Source of the DNA: Acidobacteriota bacterium
Lineage (GTDB): Bacteria > Acidobacteriota > Terriglobia > Terriglobales > SCQP01
Reading direction: 5' to 3'
Assembly: GCA_027315185.1 (NCBI GenBank)
Contig: DAHUYO010000010.1
Location: 1-64,000 of the forward strand
DNA: 64,000 bases
Under the pieces are notes generated by a model, which was not told the origin of the DNA, made no database searches, and saw only the letters and a program-made list of their open reading frames with translations. Shown one piece after another: positions 41,385-49,983 of this stretch (position 1 is its first letter; each line of letters opens with the position of its first letter). The translations under genes and the position numbers were made by a program.

Positions 41385-42263
41385 TCAGGGCTTCCTTGCC
41401 TCTTTGCGTGGCGCCATGATCGCCCGGGCTTCGCGGCGCGCCGCGCGGCGCTGCGCCGTGCTCAGCCGCCGTCCCAATTCCCGCGCGCGCGCCGCCGCGG
41501 TTTTGCTCTGCCGTCCCGCCAGCCAGTACCAAAGGTAGGCGTGCCGCGGATTCCGCGGCACGCCGTGTCCCGCGGCATACAAATCGCCCAGCCAGCGCTG
41601 CGCCAGGGCATTGCCGCCGCGCGCCAGGCGCCGCAACCAATGCGCCGCGTCGCGGTAATCCCGGCCTGGCGGCGGGCCGATTTCCAATTCCGCTAGATTG
41701 AGCTGGGCGTCGGCGGACCCATGCCGCGCCGCCCGCCGGTACCAGCGTTTGGCGGCGGGGATGTTTTTCGCCACGCCCTCGCCGGCGGCGTAGAGCGCGG
41801 CCAAGCTGGCCTGCGCATCCGCCAGCCCTTGCTTGGCGGCGCGCCGGTACCACTTCACCGCCTGGGCATTGCTGCGCGCTACCCCCTGGCCCAATTGGTA
41901 CATCACCGCCAGGCTCAGCTGCGCCTTGGCCCAGCCGCGCTGCGCCGCGATGTGATACCAATGCGCCGCCCGCGCATAGCTCTGCGGGACCCCGCGCCCC
42001 TGGTCATAGGCCACTCCCAGCCCATAAGCGCCCTGCGCGCTGCCATGGTCCGCCAGCCAGCGCAGCAGCCGCAGGTTGTTCTGCGTGCGGTTTTGCCGCC
42101 GCGCGGGCAGCGGCGCGGTCAAATGTTGCGGCCCGGCCGCGCGCGTAAACACGGTCCAGCCCCGCATGTTGGGAACGCCGGACGCCCCGCCTAAGGCGGG
42201 GCTGGTGCCCGCGCCGGTCAATGAGGAGAGCGCGAGCAGCGCGGCGGCAAGAAAAGCCAGCAC
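41385..42263 (-). CDS. Sel1-repeat (TPR-like) protein
   Basis: About five Sel1 repeats of ~36 residues are present (for example GAYGLGVAYDQGRGVPQSYARAAHWYHIAAQRGWAKAQ in parts, AQASLAALYAAGEGV, AQRWLGDLYAAGHGV), making an alpha-solenoid for protein interaction. The likely start is GTG at 42263, giving a hydrophobic export signal (VLAFLAAALLALSSLTGAG). An ATG at 42169 (MRGWTVF) would remove it. Part of this leader is encoded by dispersed repeat I, so the N-terminus is uncertain. Convergent with ppiC and divergent from the NtrC-family regulator. Confidence 0.82.
   Translation of the reverse strand: MLAFLAAALLALSSLTGAGTSPALGGASGVPNMRGWTVFTRAAGPQHLTAPLPARRQNRTQNNLRLLRWLADHGSAQGAYGLGVAYDQGRGVPQSYARAAHWYHIAAQRGWAKAQLSLAVMYQLGQGVARSNAQAVKWYRRAAKQGLADAQASLAALYAAGEGVAKNIPAAKRWYRRAARHGSADAQLNLAELEIGPPPGRDYRDAAHWLRRLARGGNALAQRWLGDLYAAGHGVPRNPRHAYLWYWLAGRQSKTAAARARELGRRLSTAQRRAARREARAIMAPRKEARKP
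42181..42220. repeat. Dispersed palindromic repeat I, copy 2 (inside the Sel1 leader)
   Basis: GACGCCCCGCCTAAGGCGGG followed by GCTGGTGCCCGCGCCGGTCA. It contains the perfect hairpin GCCCCGCC-TAA-GGCGGGGC and matches 20901-20935 and the second half of 53920-53945. Read on the minus strand it encodes LTGAGTSPALGG of the Sel1 protein leader. Confidence 0.65.
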
Positions 42264-42416
42264 GCAGGTATCATAACAACCAGAGGCGGGCCGGCCGCCC
42301 AGCTGGGGGCAGCGCGGATTGCGCGGCTGCCGCCGGGCGGCAACGGCGGGCAAGCAGCGGCCGCCGGCCGGCGCGAACGCCATCGGACGGCCGAAAATAT
42401 CGCCGCCGGGAAGATC

Positions 42417-43814
42417 GTGGAAATCGCAGGGACGCGCGTGGGGCAGGAAACCATCCTGATTGTGGACGACGAACAGGGCATTCGCGAATCCCTGTCCGGG
42501 GTTCTGCGCGATGAAGGCTTCGCCACCCTCACCGCCGCCGACGCCGCCGCTTGCCGGCACATCGTCGCCGAGCGCCGTTGCGATCTGGTCCTGCTGGATA
42601 TTTGGCTGCCCGACATGGACGGCCTGGAGCTGCTCAGCCAGCTGCGCGCCGCCAACGGCGGCCCGGCCCCCGCCGTCATCGTCATCAGCGGCCACGGCAC
42701 CATCGAAGCCGCCGTCCGCGCCACCAAGCTCGGCGCCTTCGACTTTTTGGAAAAGCCGCTGAGCGTCGAGCGCACCCTGCTGGCCGTCCGCCACGCTCTG
42801 GACCAGCGCCGGCTACAGCATGAAAACCTGGAACTGCGCCGCCAGTTCGCCGCCAGCGCCGAACTGGTCGGCAACAGCGTTCCGGTCCGCGCCCTGCGCC
42901 AGCAGATCGGCGTGATGGCCGGCACCAACGGCCGCGTCTTGATCTATGGCGAAAGCGGCGCCGGCAAGGAGCTGGTCGCCCGCGCCCTCCATGCCCGCGG
43001 CGAACGCGCCGAGCGGGCCTTCGTCGAGGTCAACTGCGCCGCCATTCCCGAAGAACTGATCGAGAGCGAGCTCTTCGGCCATCTGCGCGGCGCGTTTCCG
43101 AGCGCCGCCGAAGCCAAGCTGGGCAAGTTCAGCCGCGCCGACGGCGGCACCTTGTTTCTGGATGAAGTCGGCGATATGAGCCTGAAGACCCAGTCCAAGG
43201 TTCTGCGCGCCTTGGACGAGGGGCGTTTCCATCCCCTCGGCTCGCATGACGCCGTCGCCGTGGATGCCCGCATCATCGCCGCCACCAATAAAAACCTGGA
43301 AGAAGAGATTGCGCGCGGCAACTTCCGCGAGGACCTCTTCTACCGCCTCAATGTCATCCCCTTTTATGTTCCGCCTCTGCGCGAGCGCCGCGAAGACATC
43401 CCCCTCCTGGCCGGCCATTTTCTGCATGAGTTTGCCGCCGCCTACGGGCGGAAATGCAAGGAGATCGCCGCCGATGCCGTCGCCGCCCTGGCCGCCTACA
43501 ACTGGCCGGGCAACGTCCGCGAACTGCGCAACGTCATCGAGCGGGTGGTCATCCTTAATCCCGCCGCCCGCGTCATCGAGCGCCGCCATCTTCCCCCCTT
43601 GCTGTTCCGCGGCTCCCGCCCCCGCGCCCGCGCCGAGTTTGCCACCTTGCATGAAGCCCGCGTCCACTACGAGCGCGAATACATTCTTCGCAAGCTGGAG
43701 GAAAACGGCGGCAACATGACCCGCGCCGCCGAGGTCCTCGGCTTGGAGCGCAGCCATCTCTATCGCAAAATGAAAAGCCTGGGCCTGCACGCCCCGGAAT
43801 CGCCGCCCGAATAG
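42417..43814 (+). CDS. NtrC-family response regulator with degenerate GAFTGA loop
   Basis: A 465-residue protein. The receiver domain has ILIVDDEQGIRESL and phospho-Asp in LVLLDIWLPDMDG; this and the overall sequence are NtrX-like. The AAA+ domain has Walker A GESGAGKE, Walker B TLFLDEVGDM and WPGNVRELRNVIERV. The C-terminal Fis-type HTH is NMTRAAEVLGLERSHLYRKM. The sigma-54 contact loop reads RGAFPSAAEA instead of the canonical GAFTGA, so activation of sigma-54 polymerase is doubtful. The start is GTG 42417 after GGGAAG; another GTG is at 42438. No sensor kinase is adjacent. Confidence 0.9.
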   Translation: MEIAGTRVGQETILIVDDEQGIRESLSGVLRDEGFATLTAADAAACRHIVAERRCDLVLLDIWLPDMDGLELLSQLRAANGGPAPAVIVISGHGTIEAAVRATKLGAFDFLEKPLSVERTLLAVRHALDQRRLQHENLELRRQFAASAELVGNSVPVRALRQQIGVMAGTNGRVLIYGESGAGKELVARALHARGERAERAFVEVNCAAIPEELIESELFGHLRGAFPSAAEAKLGKFSRADGGTLFLDEVGDMSLKTQSKVLRALDEGRFHPLGSHDAVAVDARIIAATNKNLEEEIARGNFREDLFYRLNVIPFYVPPLRERREDIPLLAGHFLHEFAAAYGRKCKEIAADAVAALAAYNWPGNVRELRNVIERVVILNPAARVIERRHLPPLLFRGSRPRARAEFATLHEARVHYEREYILRKLEENGGNMTRAAEVLGLERSHLYRKMKSLGLHAPESPPE

Positions 43815-43881
43815 CGGCACCACGCGCGCACCCGCCCGCGCGCGCCATGAATGTGAACTTGAAGTTTGCAACGCTAACCCA

Positions 43882-44865
43882 ATGCGCGACAGCCATCAGC
43901 GCGAAATTCACGACCTGCGCCTTTCCGTCACCGCGCGCTGCAACTATCGCTGCGTCTACTGCCGCGCCGGGGAGGAAAGCGCCCAGCCTCCGGGCGAGCT
44001 GTCCTGGGAGGACCTGGAAGCCATCGCCCGCGCCTTCGCCGCGCTCGGCATCCGCAAAATCCGCCTGACCGGCGGCGAACCTCTGCTGCGCCCCGGCTTG
44101 GCGGCATTCGCCGCCCGCCTCCAGGACCTGCAACTGGAGGATGTCGCCCTCACCACCAACGGGCACCTATTGGCGGAGCAAGCCGAAAGCCTCCGCGCGG
44201 CCGGCGTTCGCCGCGTGACCATCAGCCTGGACAGCGTGCAGCCGGAGAAATTTGCCCGCATCACCCGCGTGAAGAACGGCTTCGCACGGGTCATGGCCGG
44301 CATTGACGCCGCCTGCGCCGCCGGCCTTGGCCCGGTCAAAATCAACGCCGTCCTTTTGCGCGGATTCAATGACGACGAAATCGAGGCCTTCGCCGTCCTG
44401 GCCCGCCGTGGCCAGGTGGTGGTCCGCTTCATCGAGTTCATGCCGCTGGAGGAAGGCCGCGTCTGGTCGCCGGAGCTGGTCGTGTCCATGGCAGAGATTT
44501 TGCAGCGCCTTGCCGCCAGCTACCCGGTGGTGGAAGTTCCCGGCGCCGCCAGCGAGACCGCCCGCCGCTTCCGCTTCGCCGACGGCGCTCCCGGCGAGAT
44601 CGGCATCATCGCCCCCGTCACTTCGCCCTTCTGCGGCCAGTGCAGCCGCATCCGCGTCACCGCCGACGGCAAAATCCGGACTTGCCTGTTTTCCCTGCGC
44701 GAGTGGGACCTGACCGCCGCTCTCCGCGCCACCACCGCCGCGGAACGCGACGCCGCCCTGCGCCGCCGCATCCTGGAGGCGGTCGAACGCAAGGAAGCCC
44801 GCCATCATATCGGCGAGCCCGGCTTCGTCCGCCCGGGCCGCGCCATGGTGCAAATCGGCGGCTAG
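43882..44865 (+). CDS. moaA: GTP 3',8-cyclase MoaA (molybdenum cofactor synthesis)
   Basis: A 327-residue radical-SAM enzyme. The N-terminal cluster motif is TARCNYRCVYC (CxxxCxxC), with SAM motif RLTGGEPLLR. The C-terminal [4Fe-4S] site is CGQCSRIRVTADGKIRTC, and the protein ends IGG, the conserved C-terminal Gly-Gly needed for activity. It converts GTP to 3',8-cH2GTP, the first Moco step. No other moa genes are adjacent and no Moco riboswitch was recognised in the 67-bp leader. Confidence 0.96.
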   Translation: MRDSHQREIHDLRLSVTARCNYRCVYCRAGEESAQPPGELSWEDLEAIARAFAALGIRKIRLTGGEPLLRPGLAAFAARLQDLQLEDVALTTNGHLLAEQAESLRAAGVRRVTISLDSVQPEKFARITRVKNGFARVMAGIDAACAAGLGPVKINAVLLRGFNDDEIEAFAVLARRGQVVVRFIEFMPLEEGRVWSPELVVSMAEILQRLAASYPVVEVPGAASETARRFRFADGAPGEIGIIAPVTSPFCGQCSRIRVTADGKIRTCLFSLREWDLTAALRATTAAERDAALRRRILEAVERKEARHHIGEPGFVRPGRAMVQIGG

Positions 44866-45143
44866 GGCGGCGGGCCGCCACCGCGGCTAGTGGGGCGGGC
44901 CCCATGGACCGCGCGGCAGGCCCGCGGCCATCGCCGCCGCTCGCTCGCTCCCCGCCGGCTGTCGGCAACACGCGGCGCCGCGCCGCACGCTCCGGGAGCC
45001 GCTTGCCGCACCATTGCCCCTCGTCGCACCCCGCGCCGCAGCCCGCGACGCACCGCGACGCCCAGCGGACCCCGGGGCGCCCGGCGAGGGACACACTCCG
45101 CGGGCTTCGCCCTCGGCGCGGCCTTTCCATGATGGTCTAATGG

Positions 45144-46469
45144 ATGTCTATGGCTTCGGAAGCCGCTCCGCCCTTCATCGAGATTCGCCACGCCGGCGAG
45201 CACGCCGGCCAGGAAGTCCGCGTCCGCGGCTGGCTGTATAACCTGCGCGAAAGCGGCAAGCTGCTATTTCCCATCCTGCGCGACGGCACGGGCCTGATGC
45301 AGGCCGTGCTGTTCAAGAAGAACGTCCCGGAAGCCGTCTTCGAACAGGCCCGCCACCTAACCCAGGAAAGCTCCCTGGAGATTCGCGGCGTGGTCCGCGC
45401 CGAGCTCCGCGCGCCGGGCGGCTTTGAACTCGATGCCCGCGACTTGACCGTCTACGACGCCGTTCCCGCCGAACATCCCTATCCCATTACCCCCAAGGAA
45501 CACGGCATCGAGTTCCTGATGGAGCACCGCCATCTTTGGCTGCGCAGCCAGCGCCAGGTGGCCATCCTCCGCATCCGCCATCAGGTCATCCGCGCGGTGC
45601 GGGAATTTTTCGACAACGACGGCTTTATCCTCGCCGACGCCCCCATCCTGACTCCCGCCGCCTGCGAGGGCACCTCGACGCTGTTCGAGGTGGAATATTT
45701 CGGTGACAAGGCCTATCTGACGCAGTCCGGCCAACTGTACGCCGAAGCCACCGCCATGGCCCTGGGCAAGACCTATTGTTTCGGCCCGACCTTCCGGGCG
45801 GAAAAAAGCAAGACGCGCCGCCATCTCACCGAGTTCTGGATGGTCGAGCCGGAGGTCGCCTTTGCGCAACTGGATGACGTGATGCACCTGGCCGAGCGCC
45901 TGGTCGCCCACGTCGTCACCAGCGTCCTGGCGCATTGCCGCTCCGACCTCGCCGCGCTGGAGCGCAACACGGCGCCGCTCGAAAACGTCGCCCTCCCTTT
46001 TCCCCGCATCACCTACGACGAAGCCGTCGAACGGATCCGTGCCGCCGGCGGAACGATGGAATACGGCACCGACCTGGGCGGCGGCGATGAGACGATTCTC
46101 GCCCAGCAGTTCGACCGCCCGGTGATGGTGCACCGCTATCCCGCCAAGGTGAAGGCGTTTTACATGCAGCCCGACGCTGAGCGCCCCGACCTGGCGCTCT
46201 GCGTGGACATGCTGGCGCCGGAAGGCTATGGCGAAGTCATCGGCGGCAGCCAGCGCATACACGATCTCGAACTGCTCCGCGCCCGCATCCGCGAGCAGAA
46301 TCTTCCCGAGGAAGCCTTCGGCTGGTATCTCGACCTGCGCCGCTTCGGCACGGTGCCGCACGGCGGTTTCGGCATGGGCATCGAGCGCGTGGTCGCCTGG
46401 CTCTGCGGCATCGAACACGTGCGCGAAACCATTCCCTTTCCCCGCACCATCTATCGGCTCTTTCCCTAG
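45144..46469 (+). CDS. asnS: Asparaginyl-tRNA synthetase
   Basis: A 441-residue class IIb synthetase. The OB-fold anticodon domain (1-110) has [16 protein letters not shown]. The catalytic core has motif 2 [22 protein letters not shown] and motif 3 [26 protein letters not shown]. The FPR ending and the [22 protein letters not shown] segment distinguish AsnRS from AspRS. Adjacent ATGs at 45144 and 45150 are both possible starts. The stop is followed within seven bases by a terminal inverted repeat that frames the next gene. Confidence 0.96.
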   Translation: MSMASEAAPPFIEIRHAGEHAGQEVRVRGWLYNLRESGKLLFPILRDGTGLMQAVLFKKNVPEAVFEQARHLTQESSLEIRGVVRAELRAPGGFELDARDLTVYDAVPAEHPYPITPKEHGIEFLMEHRHLWLRSQRQVAILRIRHQVIRAVREFFDNDGFILADAPILTPAACEGTSTLFEVEYFGDKAYLTQSGQLYAEATAMALGKTYCFGPTFRAEKSKTRRHLTEFWMVEPEVAFAQLDDVMHLAERLVAHVVTSVLAHCRSDLAALERNTAPLENVALPFPRITYDEAVERIRAAGGTMEYGTDLGGGDETILAQQFDRPVMVHRYPAKVKAFYMQPDAERPDLALCVDMLAPEGYGEVIGGSQRIHDLELLRARIREQNLPEEAFGWYLDLRRFGTVPHGGFGMGIERVVAWLCGIEHVRETIPFPRTIYRLFP

Positions 46470-46475
46470 GGACGC

Positions 46476-46500
46476 GGGACGGGGGACGAGGGACGGGCAG
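46476..46500. repeat. Left arm of a perfect 25-bp inverted repeat
   Basis: GGGACGGGGGACGAGGGACG followed by GGCAG is the exact reverse complement of 47057-47081. The two arms enclose 556 bp holding the four-helix-bundle gene. The G-rich GGGAC motif continues in degenerate form to about 46545. Confidence 0.88.
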
Positions 46501-46573
46501 AGAGGGAAGCGGGACAAGGGAAGCGGGAACAGGGGCGAGGGAACCAGCCGAAAGTGCGGGCGCTGCGCTGAGG

Positions 46574-46966
46574 CTAGTCTGGAACGCTGGGCGCGCCGCG
46601 GCCAGCAGGGGCGGCGAGCGCCACGTGCAGCCTTCGCAACTGCCTGCCCAGCATTTCGGCGTGAGCCTCCAGCAGAGCAGCGGCCTCGCCAGCGGAGCAA
46701 TACCCAAGCCGGGCAGCCAGCCGCACCTGCGTCTCGAGTTCCGCAAGCGAACCCTGCGCGAGGGCGAGAAAGTGGAGGTATTCCCGGCGGGACGGTCTCT
46801 CGTAGCCCTCGGCGATGTTGCACGGCACCGAAACCGCCGCCCGGCGCATCTGCCGCGCCAGGCCGAACCGCTCCTCGCTGGGCAGGCGATGGGAGAACTG
46901 GTAGACCGCGCATGCCAGATCCATAGCGCCACTCCAAACGCGGAGATCCTGGAAGCCCTTTGGCAT
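46574..46966 (-). CDS. Four-helix-bundle protein (S23 / 23S-rRNA intervening-sequence family)
   Basis: A 130-residue all-helical protein. The N-terminal FQDLRVWSGAMDLACAVYQ and the hallmark QMRRAAVSVPCNIAEGYERPSRREYLHFLALAQGSL are typical of the TIGR02436-like family, related to diversity-generating retroelement accessory proteins (Avd). Members form pentameric barrels and bind nucleic acid; the cellular role is mostly unknown. ATG at 46966 matches family starts; an in-frame ATG at 47014 is less likely. It sits alone on the minus strand between asnS and rocF, inside perfect inverted repeats. Confidence 0.88.
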   Translation of the reverse strand: MPKGFQDLRVWSGAMDLACAVYQFSHRLPSEERFGLARQMRRAAVSVPCNIAEGYERPSRREYLHFLALAQGSLAELETQVRLAARLGYCSAGEAAALLEAHAEMLGRQLRRLHVALAAPAGRGAPSVPD

Positions 46967-47056
46967 GCGAAGCACCCAGCTTGCCCCTGGCTGTTCTAAA
47001 TCAAAAGACCCCATTCGGGTGGCCGCCGTCCCTCCCCATCCGAGTGCCCGTTCCTG

Positions 47057-47081
47057 CTGCCCGTCCCTCGTCCCCCGTCCC
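47057..47081. repeat. Right arm of the perfect 25-bp inverted repeat
   Basis: CTGCCCGTCCCTCGTCCCCC followed by GTCCC is the exact reverse complement of 46476-46500, located 24 bases before the rocF start codon. No target-site duplication was found outside the arms. Confidence 0.88.
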
Positions 47082-47105
47082 TCGCCCCTTGTGTAAACTC
47101 GTTGC

Positions 47106-48020
47106 ATGGCTGCCCGCCGCATCCGAGTTATCGGCGTTCCGCTGGATTTAGGCCAGGACCGCCGCGGCGTGGACATGGGCCCGTCCGCGGTCCGCGTCGC
47201 CGGGCTGGCCGCCCGCCTGGAGGGTTTGGGCTTCTCCGTCGAGGACGCCGGCAACGTCATCGTGCCGATGCCGGAGCAAAAAGCGCCGGGCAATCCCAAG
47301 GCCAAATACCTGAAGGAAATCGCCGCGACCTGCAAGAAGCAGGCCGAGTGGGTGCTGACGACGCTGGAGGACGGCGCCCTGCCCTTGGTGCTGGGCGGCG
47401 ACCATTCCATCGCCGTCGGCACGGTCAGCGGCGTCAGCGAGTTCTATCGCCGCCGCCAGCAGCGCGCGGGCCTGCTGTGGCTGGATGCCCACGGCGACTT
47501 CAACACCCCGGAAACCACACCCAGCGGCAACATTCACGGCATGCCGCTGGCTTGCCTGCTGGGAATCGGCCCCAAGGAGTTGAGCGGCCTATTCGGCTTC
47601 GCCCCCAAGGTCGCCGCCGAAAATACCGTACTGATCGGCGTGCACGACCTGGACGCGGAGGAACGGCGACTGCTCCGGCAAACCGGCGTCAAGGTCGCCA
47701 CCATGCGCGACTTGGACGAGCGCGGCATGCGCGCGGTCTTGGAGGAGGCCATCGCCGTCGCCACCAACGGCGCCGAGGGCTTCCATTGCTCCTTGGACAT
47801 GGACTTCATTGACGCCGCTTTCGCGCCCGGCGTCGGCACCCCGGTGCGCGGCGGGGTCACCTACCGCGAAGCCCATCTGGCGATGGAGATCATCGCGGAC
47901 AGCCATAACCTACTTTCGCTGGAGGTGGTCGAGGTCAACCCGGTCTTGGATGAGCGCAACCGCACCGCCGAACTGGCCGTGGAATTGATCGCCAGCGCGC
48001 TAGGCAAGAAAATCTATTGA
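47106..48020 (+). CDS. rocF: Arginase (RocF type)
   Basis: A 304-residue ureohydrolase. Its start is very similar to Bacillus RocF (IRVIGVPLDLGQDRRGVDMGPSAVR). The binuclear Mn2+ ligands are in GGDHSIA, LDAHGDFNTPE and SLDMDFID, and the substrate loop has SGNIHGMPL. It hydrolyses L-arginine to ornithine and urea. Length is normal for arginase. No other arginine-catabolic gene is next to it; htrA follows after 87 bp. Confidence 0.92.
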   Translation: MAARRIRVIGVPLDLGQDRRGVDMGPSAVRVAGLAARLEGLGFSVEDAGNVIVPMPEQKAPGNPKAKYLKEIAATCKKQAEWVLTTLEDGALPLVLGGDHSIAVGTVSGVSEFYRRRQQRAGLLWLDAHGDFNTPETTPSGNIHGMPLACLLGIGPKELSGLFGFAPKVAAENTVLIGVHDLDAEERRLLRQTGVKVATMRDLDERGMRAVLEEAIAVATNGAEGFHCSLDMDFIDAAFAPGVGTPVRGGVTYREAHLAMEIIADSHNLLSLEVVEVNPVLDERNRTAELAVELIASALGKKIY

Positions 48021-48107
48021 GCGCCGTCCGCCGCGCGGCCGGCAGCCGCAACACCGCACGCGACCCATCCCCAATCCAACCGACCGACCGAGTACTTACC
48101 TAAAACC

Positions 48108-49295
48108 ATGCCTGAATCTCCCGACTTTCCGCCGCGCCATTCCGGCTTCCGCGCCCTCCGCCCCGTCGTCCTCGCCGTGCTGCTGGCCGGGGCCTTCGTT
48201 TTTTACACGACCGTCCTGCACCGCCATTCGCGCTTCGGCCCCGCGAACGTCAAGCTGATCGAAGCGGCGCCGCAAACGCAGTTCCGACCCACCGAGCTGC
48301 GCGACATGCAGATCTACCGCGATGTCCGGCCCGCGGTGGTCAGCATCACCACGCGGCTCGAGCAATGGAGCCTGCTTTTCGGCCCGGTGCCGGAGGAAGG
48401 CCAAGGCTCCGGCTTCATCCTCAACTCCAACGGCTATATCCTGACCAATTTCCACGTCATCCGCGGCGCCACCCGCTTGCGCGTCTCGGTCACCCCCGCC
48501 GCCAACCAAACCCGCAACTACACCGCCCGCGTGGTCGGCACCGCGCCGGGACTGGATCTGGCCGTCATTCAAATTCCCGCGCGCAATCTGCCCACCGTCA
48601 CGCTGGGCTCCTCGCAGCATCTGCAAGTCGGCCAAGCGGTGCTGTGCATCGGCAATCCCTACGGCCTGCCCGGGACGATGACGCACGGCATCATCAGCTC
48701 CCTGCGCACCGTGCGCGACCCGAATGCGGGCGTTGACATCGTCAACGCCATTCAAACCGACGCGCCGGTCAACCCCGGCAACTCCGGCGGTCCCATGCTC
48801 AACTCCGTCGGCCAGGTCATCGGCATTGACAGCGCTATTCTGTCGCCCACGCACAGCAACATCGGCATCGGCTTCGCCATTCCCATCGACCAAGCCAAGG
48901 CCGTTCTCCACGACCTGATCACCTACGGCCATGTCGAGCGCCCCACGCTCGGCATCCAAGACTACCCGGTTACTCCCTACATCGCCCAGCAACTGGGCTT
49001 GCCGGTGGACCATGGCGTGCTGGTGCTGAAGGCCGCGCCCAATTCGCCCGCCGCCCGCGCCGGCATCCGCGGCGGAACGCAGCCAGGCTATATCGGCAAC
49101 ACTCCAGTCAAGTTCGGCGGCGACGTCATCGTGGCCATCAACGGCGTCAGCGTGCACGACCCCTCTGATGTTGCCCGCATCCTGATCACTCACCACGCGG
49201 GGCAAACGGTTCGCGTCACGCTGTACCGCGGCGACAAAAAGATGACCATCCCCGTCGTTCTCGGCCGCGCCGACGGCGGCGCAGGCTACGTCTAG
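48108..49295 (+). CDS. HtrA/DegP-family serine protease with one PDZ domain
   Basis: A 395-residue S1C protease. It has an N-terminal membrane anchor (LRPVVLAVLLAGAFVFYTTVL, about 19-39). The catalytic triad is His in LTNFHVI, Asp in GLDLAVIQI and Ser in PVNPGNSGGPML. One PDZ domain covers about 285-385 (LGIQDYPVTPYIAQQLG ... VIVAINGVSVHDPSDVARIL). The predicted place is the periplasmic face of the inner membrane, like DegS, with quality-control or sigma-signalling roles. Confidence 0.95.
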   Translation: MPESPDFPPRHSGFRALRPVVLAVLLAGAFVFYTTVLHRHSRFGPANVKLIEAAPQTQFRPTELRDMQIYRDVRPAVVSITTRLEQWSLLFGPVPEEGQGSGFILNSNGYILTNFHVIRGATRLRVSVTPAANQTRNYTARVVGTAPGLDLAVIQIPARNLPTVTLGSSQHLQVGQAVLCIGNPYGLPGTMTHGIISSLRTVRDPNAGVDIVNAIQTDAPVNPGNSGGPMLNSVGQVIGIDSAILSPTHSNIGIGFAIPIDQAKAVLHDLITYGHVERPTLGIQDYPVTPYIAQQLGLPVDHGVLVLKAAPNSPAARAGIRGGTQPGYIGNTPVKFGGDVIVAINGVSVHDPSDVARILITHHAGQTVRVTLYRGDKKMTIPVVLGRADGGAGYV

Positions 49296-49497
49296 CTGAG
49301 GTCTCGAGCGCGTGCCGGGCCTGGGGGCGCGGGTCGCCGGCCCGCGGCGGCTTTCTGGGGACCGAGCGCGGTGAACGACCCGCCGCCGAGCGAAGGGCGA
49401 ATGGGCAGCGCGCCACTCGCGACCGGCCGAAGCGGCGCCGGCGCATGAACACGGGCGCCTCGGCCGCCATCCGGGCTGTCGCTTCCCGCCGCTAGGA

Positions 49498-49550
49498 GGG
49501 CGACGGCCCCGCCGCTGGCGGGACACTGTCAGAACACGAGTGCGCACGCA
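49498..49550. repeat. Dispersed repeat E, copy 1
   Basis: 53 bp matching 63678-63730 at 49 of 53 positions, including CCCCGCCGCTGGCGGGAC and ACACGAGTGCGCACGCA. Both copies are in intergenic spacers. Confidence 0.85.
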
Positions 49551-49567
49551 GGGCGGGGGCGAACAGG

Positions 49568-49590
49568 CCGGCAGGATGCCGGCGCTCCCG
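49568..49590. repeat. Dispersed repeat G, copy 2
   Basis: CCGGCAGGATGCCGGCGCTC followed by CCG, near-identical to 37522-37543. Confidence 0.55.
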
Positions 49591-49694
49591 TCAAGGCGCT
49601 GTCTTTTCAGCCGCTGCGGGGACGCGCACGGGGGTATGCCTCTGGCTTGGGTGGCGGCCGCGCTCAGCGCGGCCGGCGCGGCGCGTGCGTGATC

Positions 49695-49919
49695 CTAGGT
49701 TTGGTCTTCCGGCGTCTCCGGCGGGCGATCCTCGCCGCCTTCCGCGAACGGCGCGGGCGTCGAGATCACGTACTCGCCGCCCGCCCAGTTCGCCAAATCC
49801 TGTTGCCGGCACCGCTGGCTGCAAAAGGGAAATTCGGGCGTGTGTGGACCGTGCAGCCGCCCGGCCGGCCGCCGGCAAATGGGGCAATGCACCATCCGGC
49901 CAGTGTCTTCCCCTCCCAT
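49695..49919 (-). CDS. yacG: YacG-like zinc-ribbon DNA gyrase inhibitor
   Basis: A 74-residue protein with Cys pairs CPIC (residues 12-15) and FCSQRCRQQDLANW (Cys 33 and 37), the YacG zinc site and its conserved downstream helix, then GGEYVIS. In E. coli YacG binds GyrB and blocks DNA binding. The start may be ATG 49919 or the in-frame ATG at 49895 (MVHCPIC), the latter closer to typical family length. The acidic Pro/Glu tail is usual. Confidence 0.9.
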   Translation of the reverse strand: MGGEDTGRMVHCPICRRPAGRLHGPHTPEFPFCSQRCRQQDLANWAGGEYVISTPAPFAEGGEDRPPETPEDQT

Positions 49920-49983
49920 ATCCCTACTTTAGCTCCGGGCCCGGCGGCCAGGCGCGGCGGGCAGTTGCAGCTCTGGCTCCGGG

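Larger units (their letters stand above)
49296..49694. other. 399-bp repeat-rich spacer between htrA and yacG
   Basis: No supported gene. It contains repeat E copy 1 (49498-49550) and repeat G copy 2 (49568-49590). It also has a CTCTGGCTTG...CGCGGCCGG module (about 49641-49680) that recurs near 63776-63812. Convergent gene ends lie on both sides. Confidence 0.6.

Noticed and set aside
43815-43881. Moco riboswitch before moaA
   Set aside because: The 67-bp leader is too short and shows no Moco-motif core.
44866-45143. Coding potential upstream of asnS
   Set aside because: Overlapping frames are Arg/Pro/Ala-rich on both strands with no start signals or recognisable motifs.
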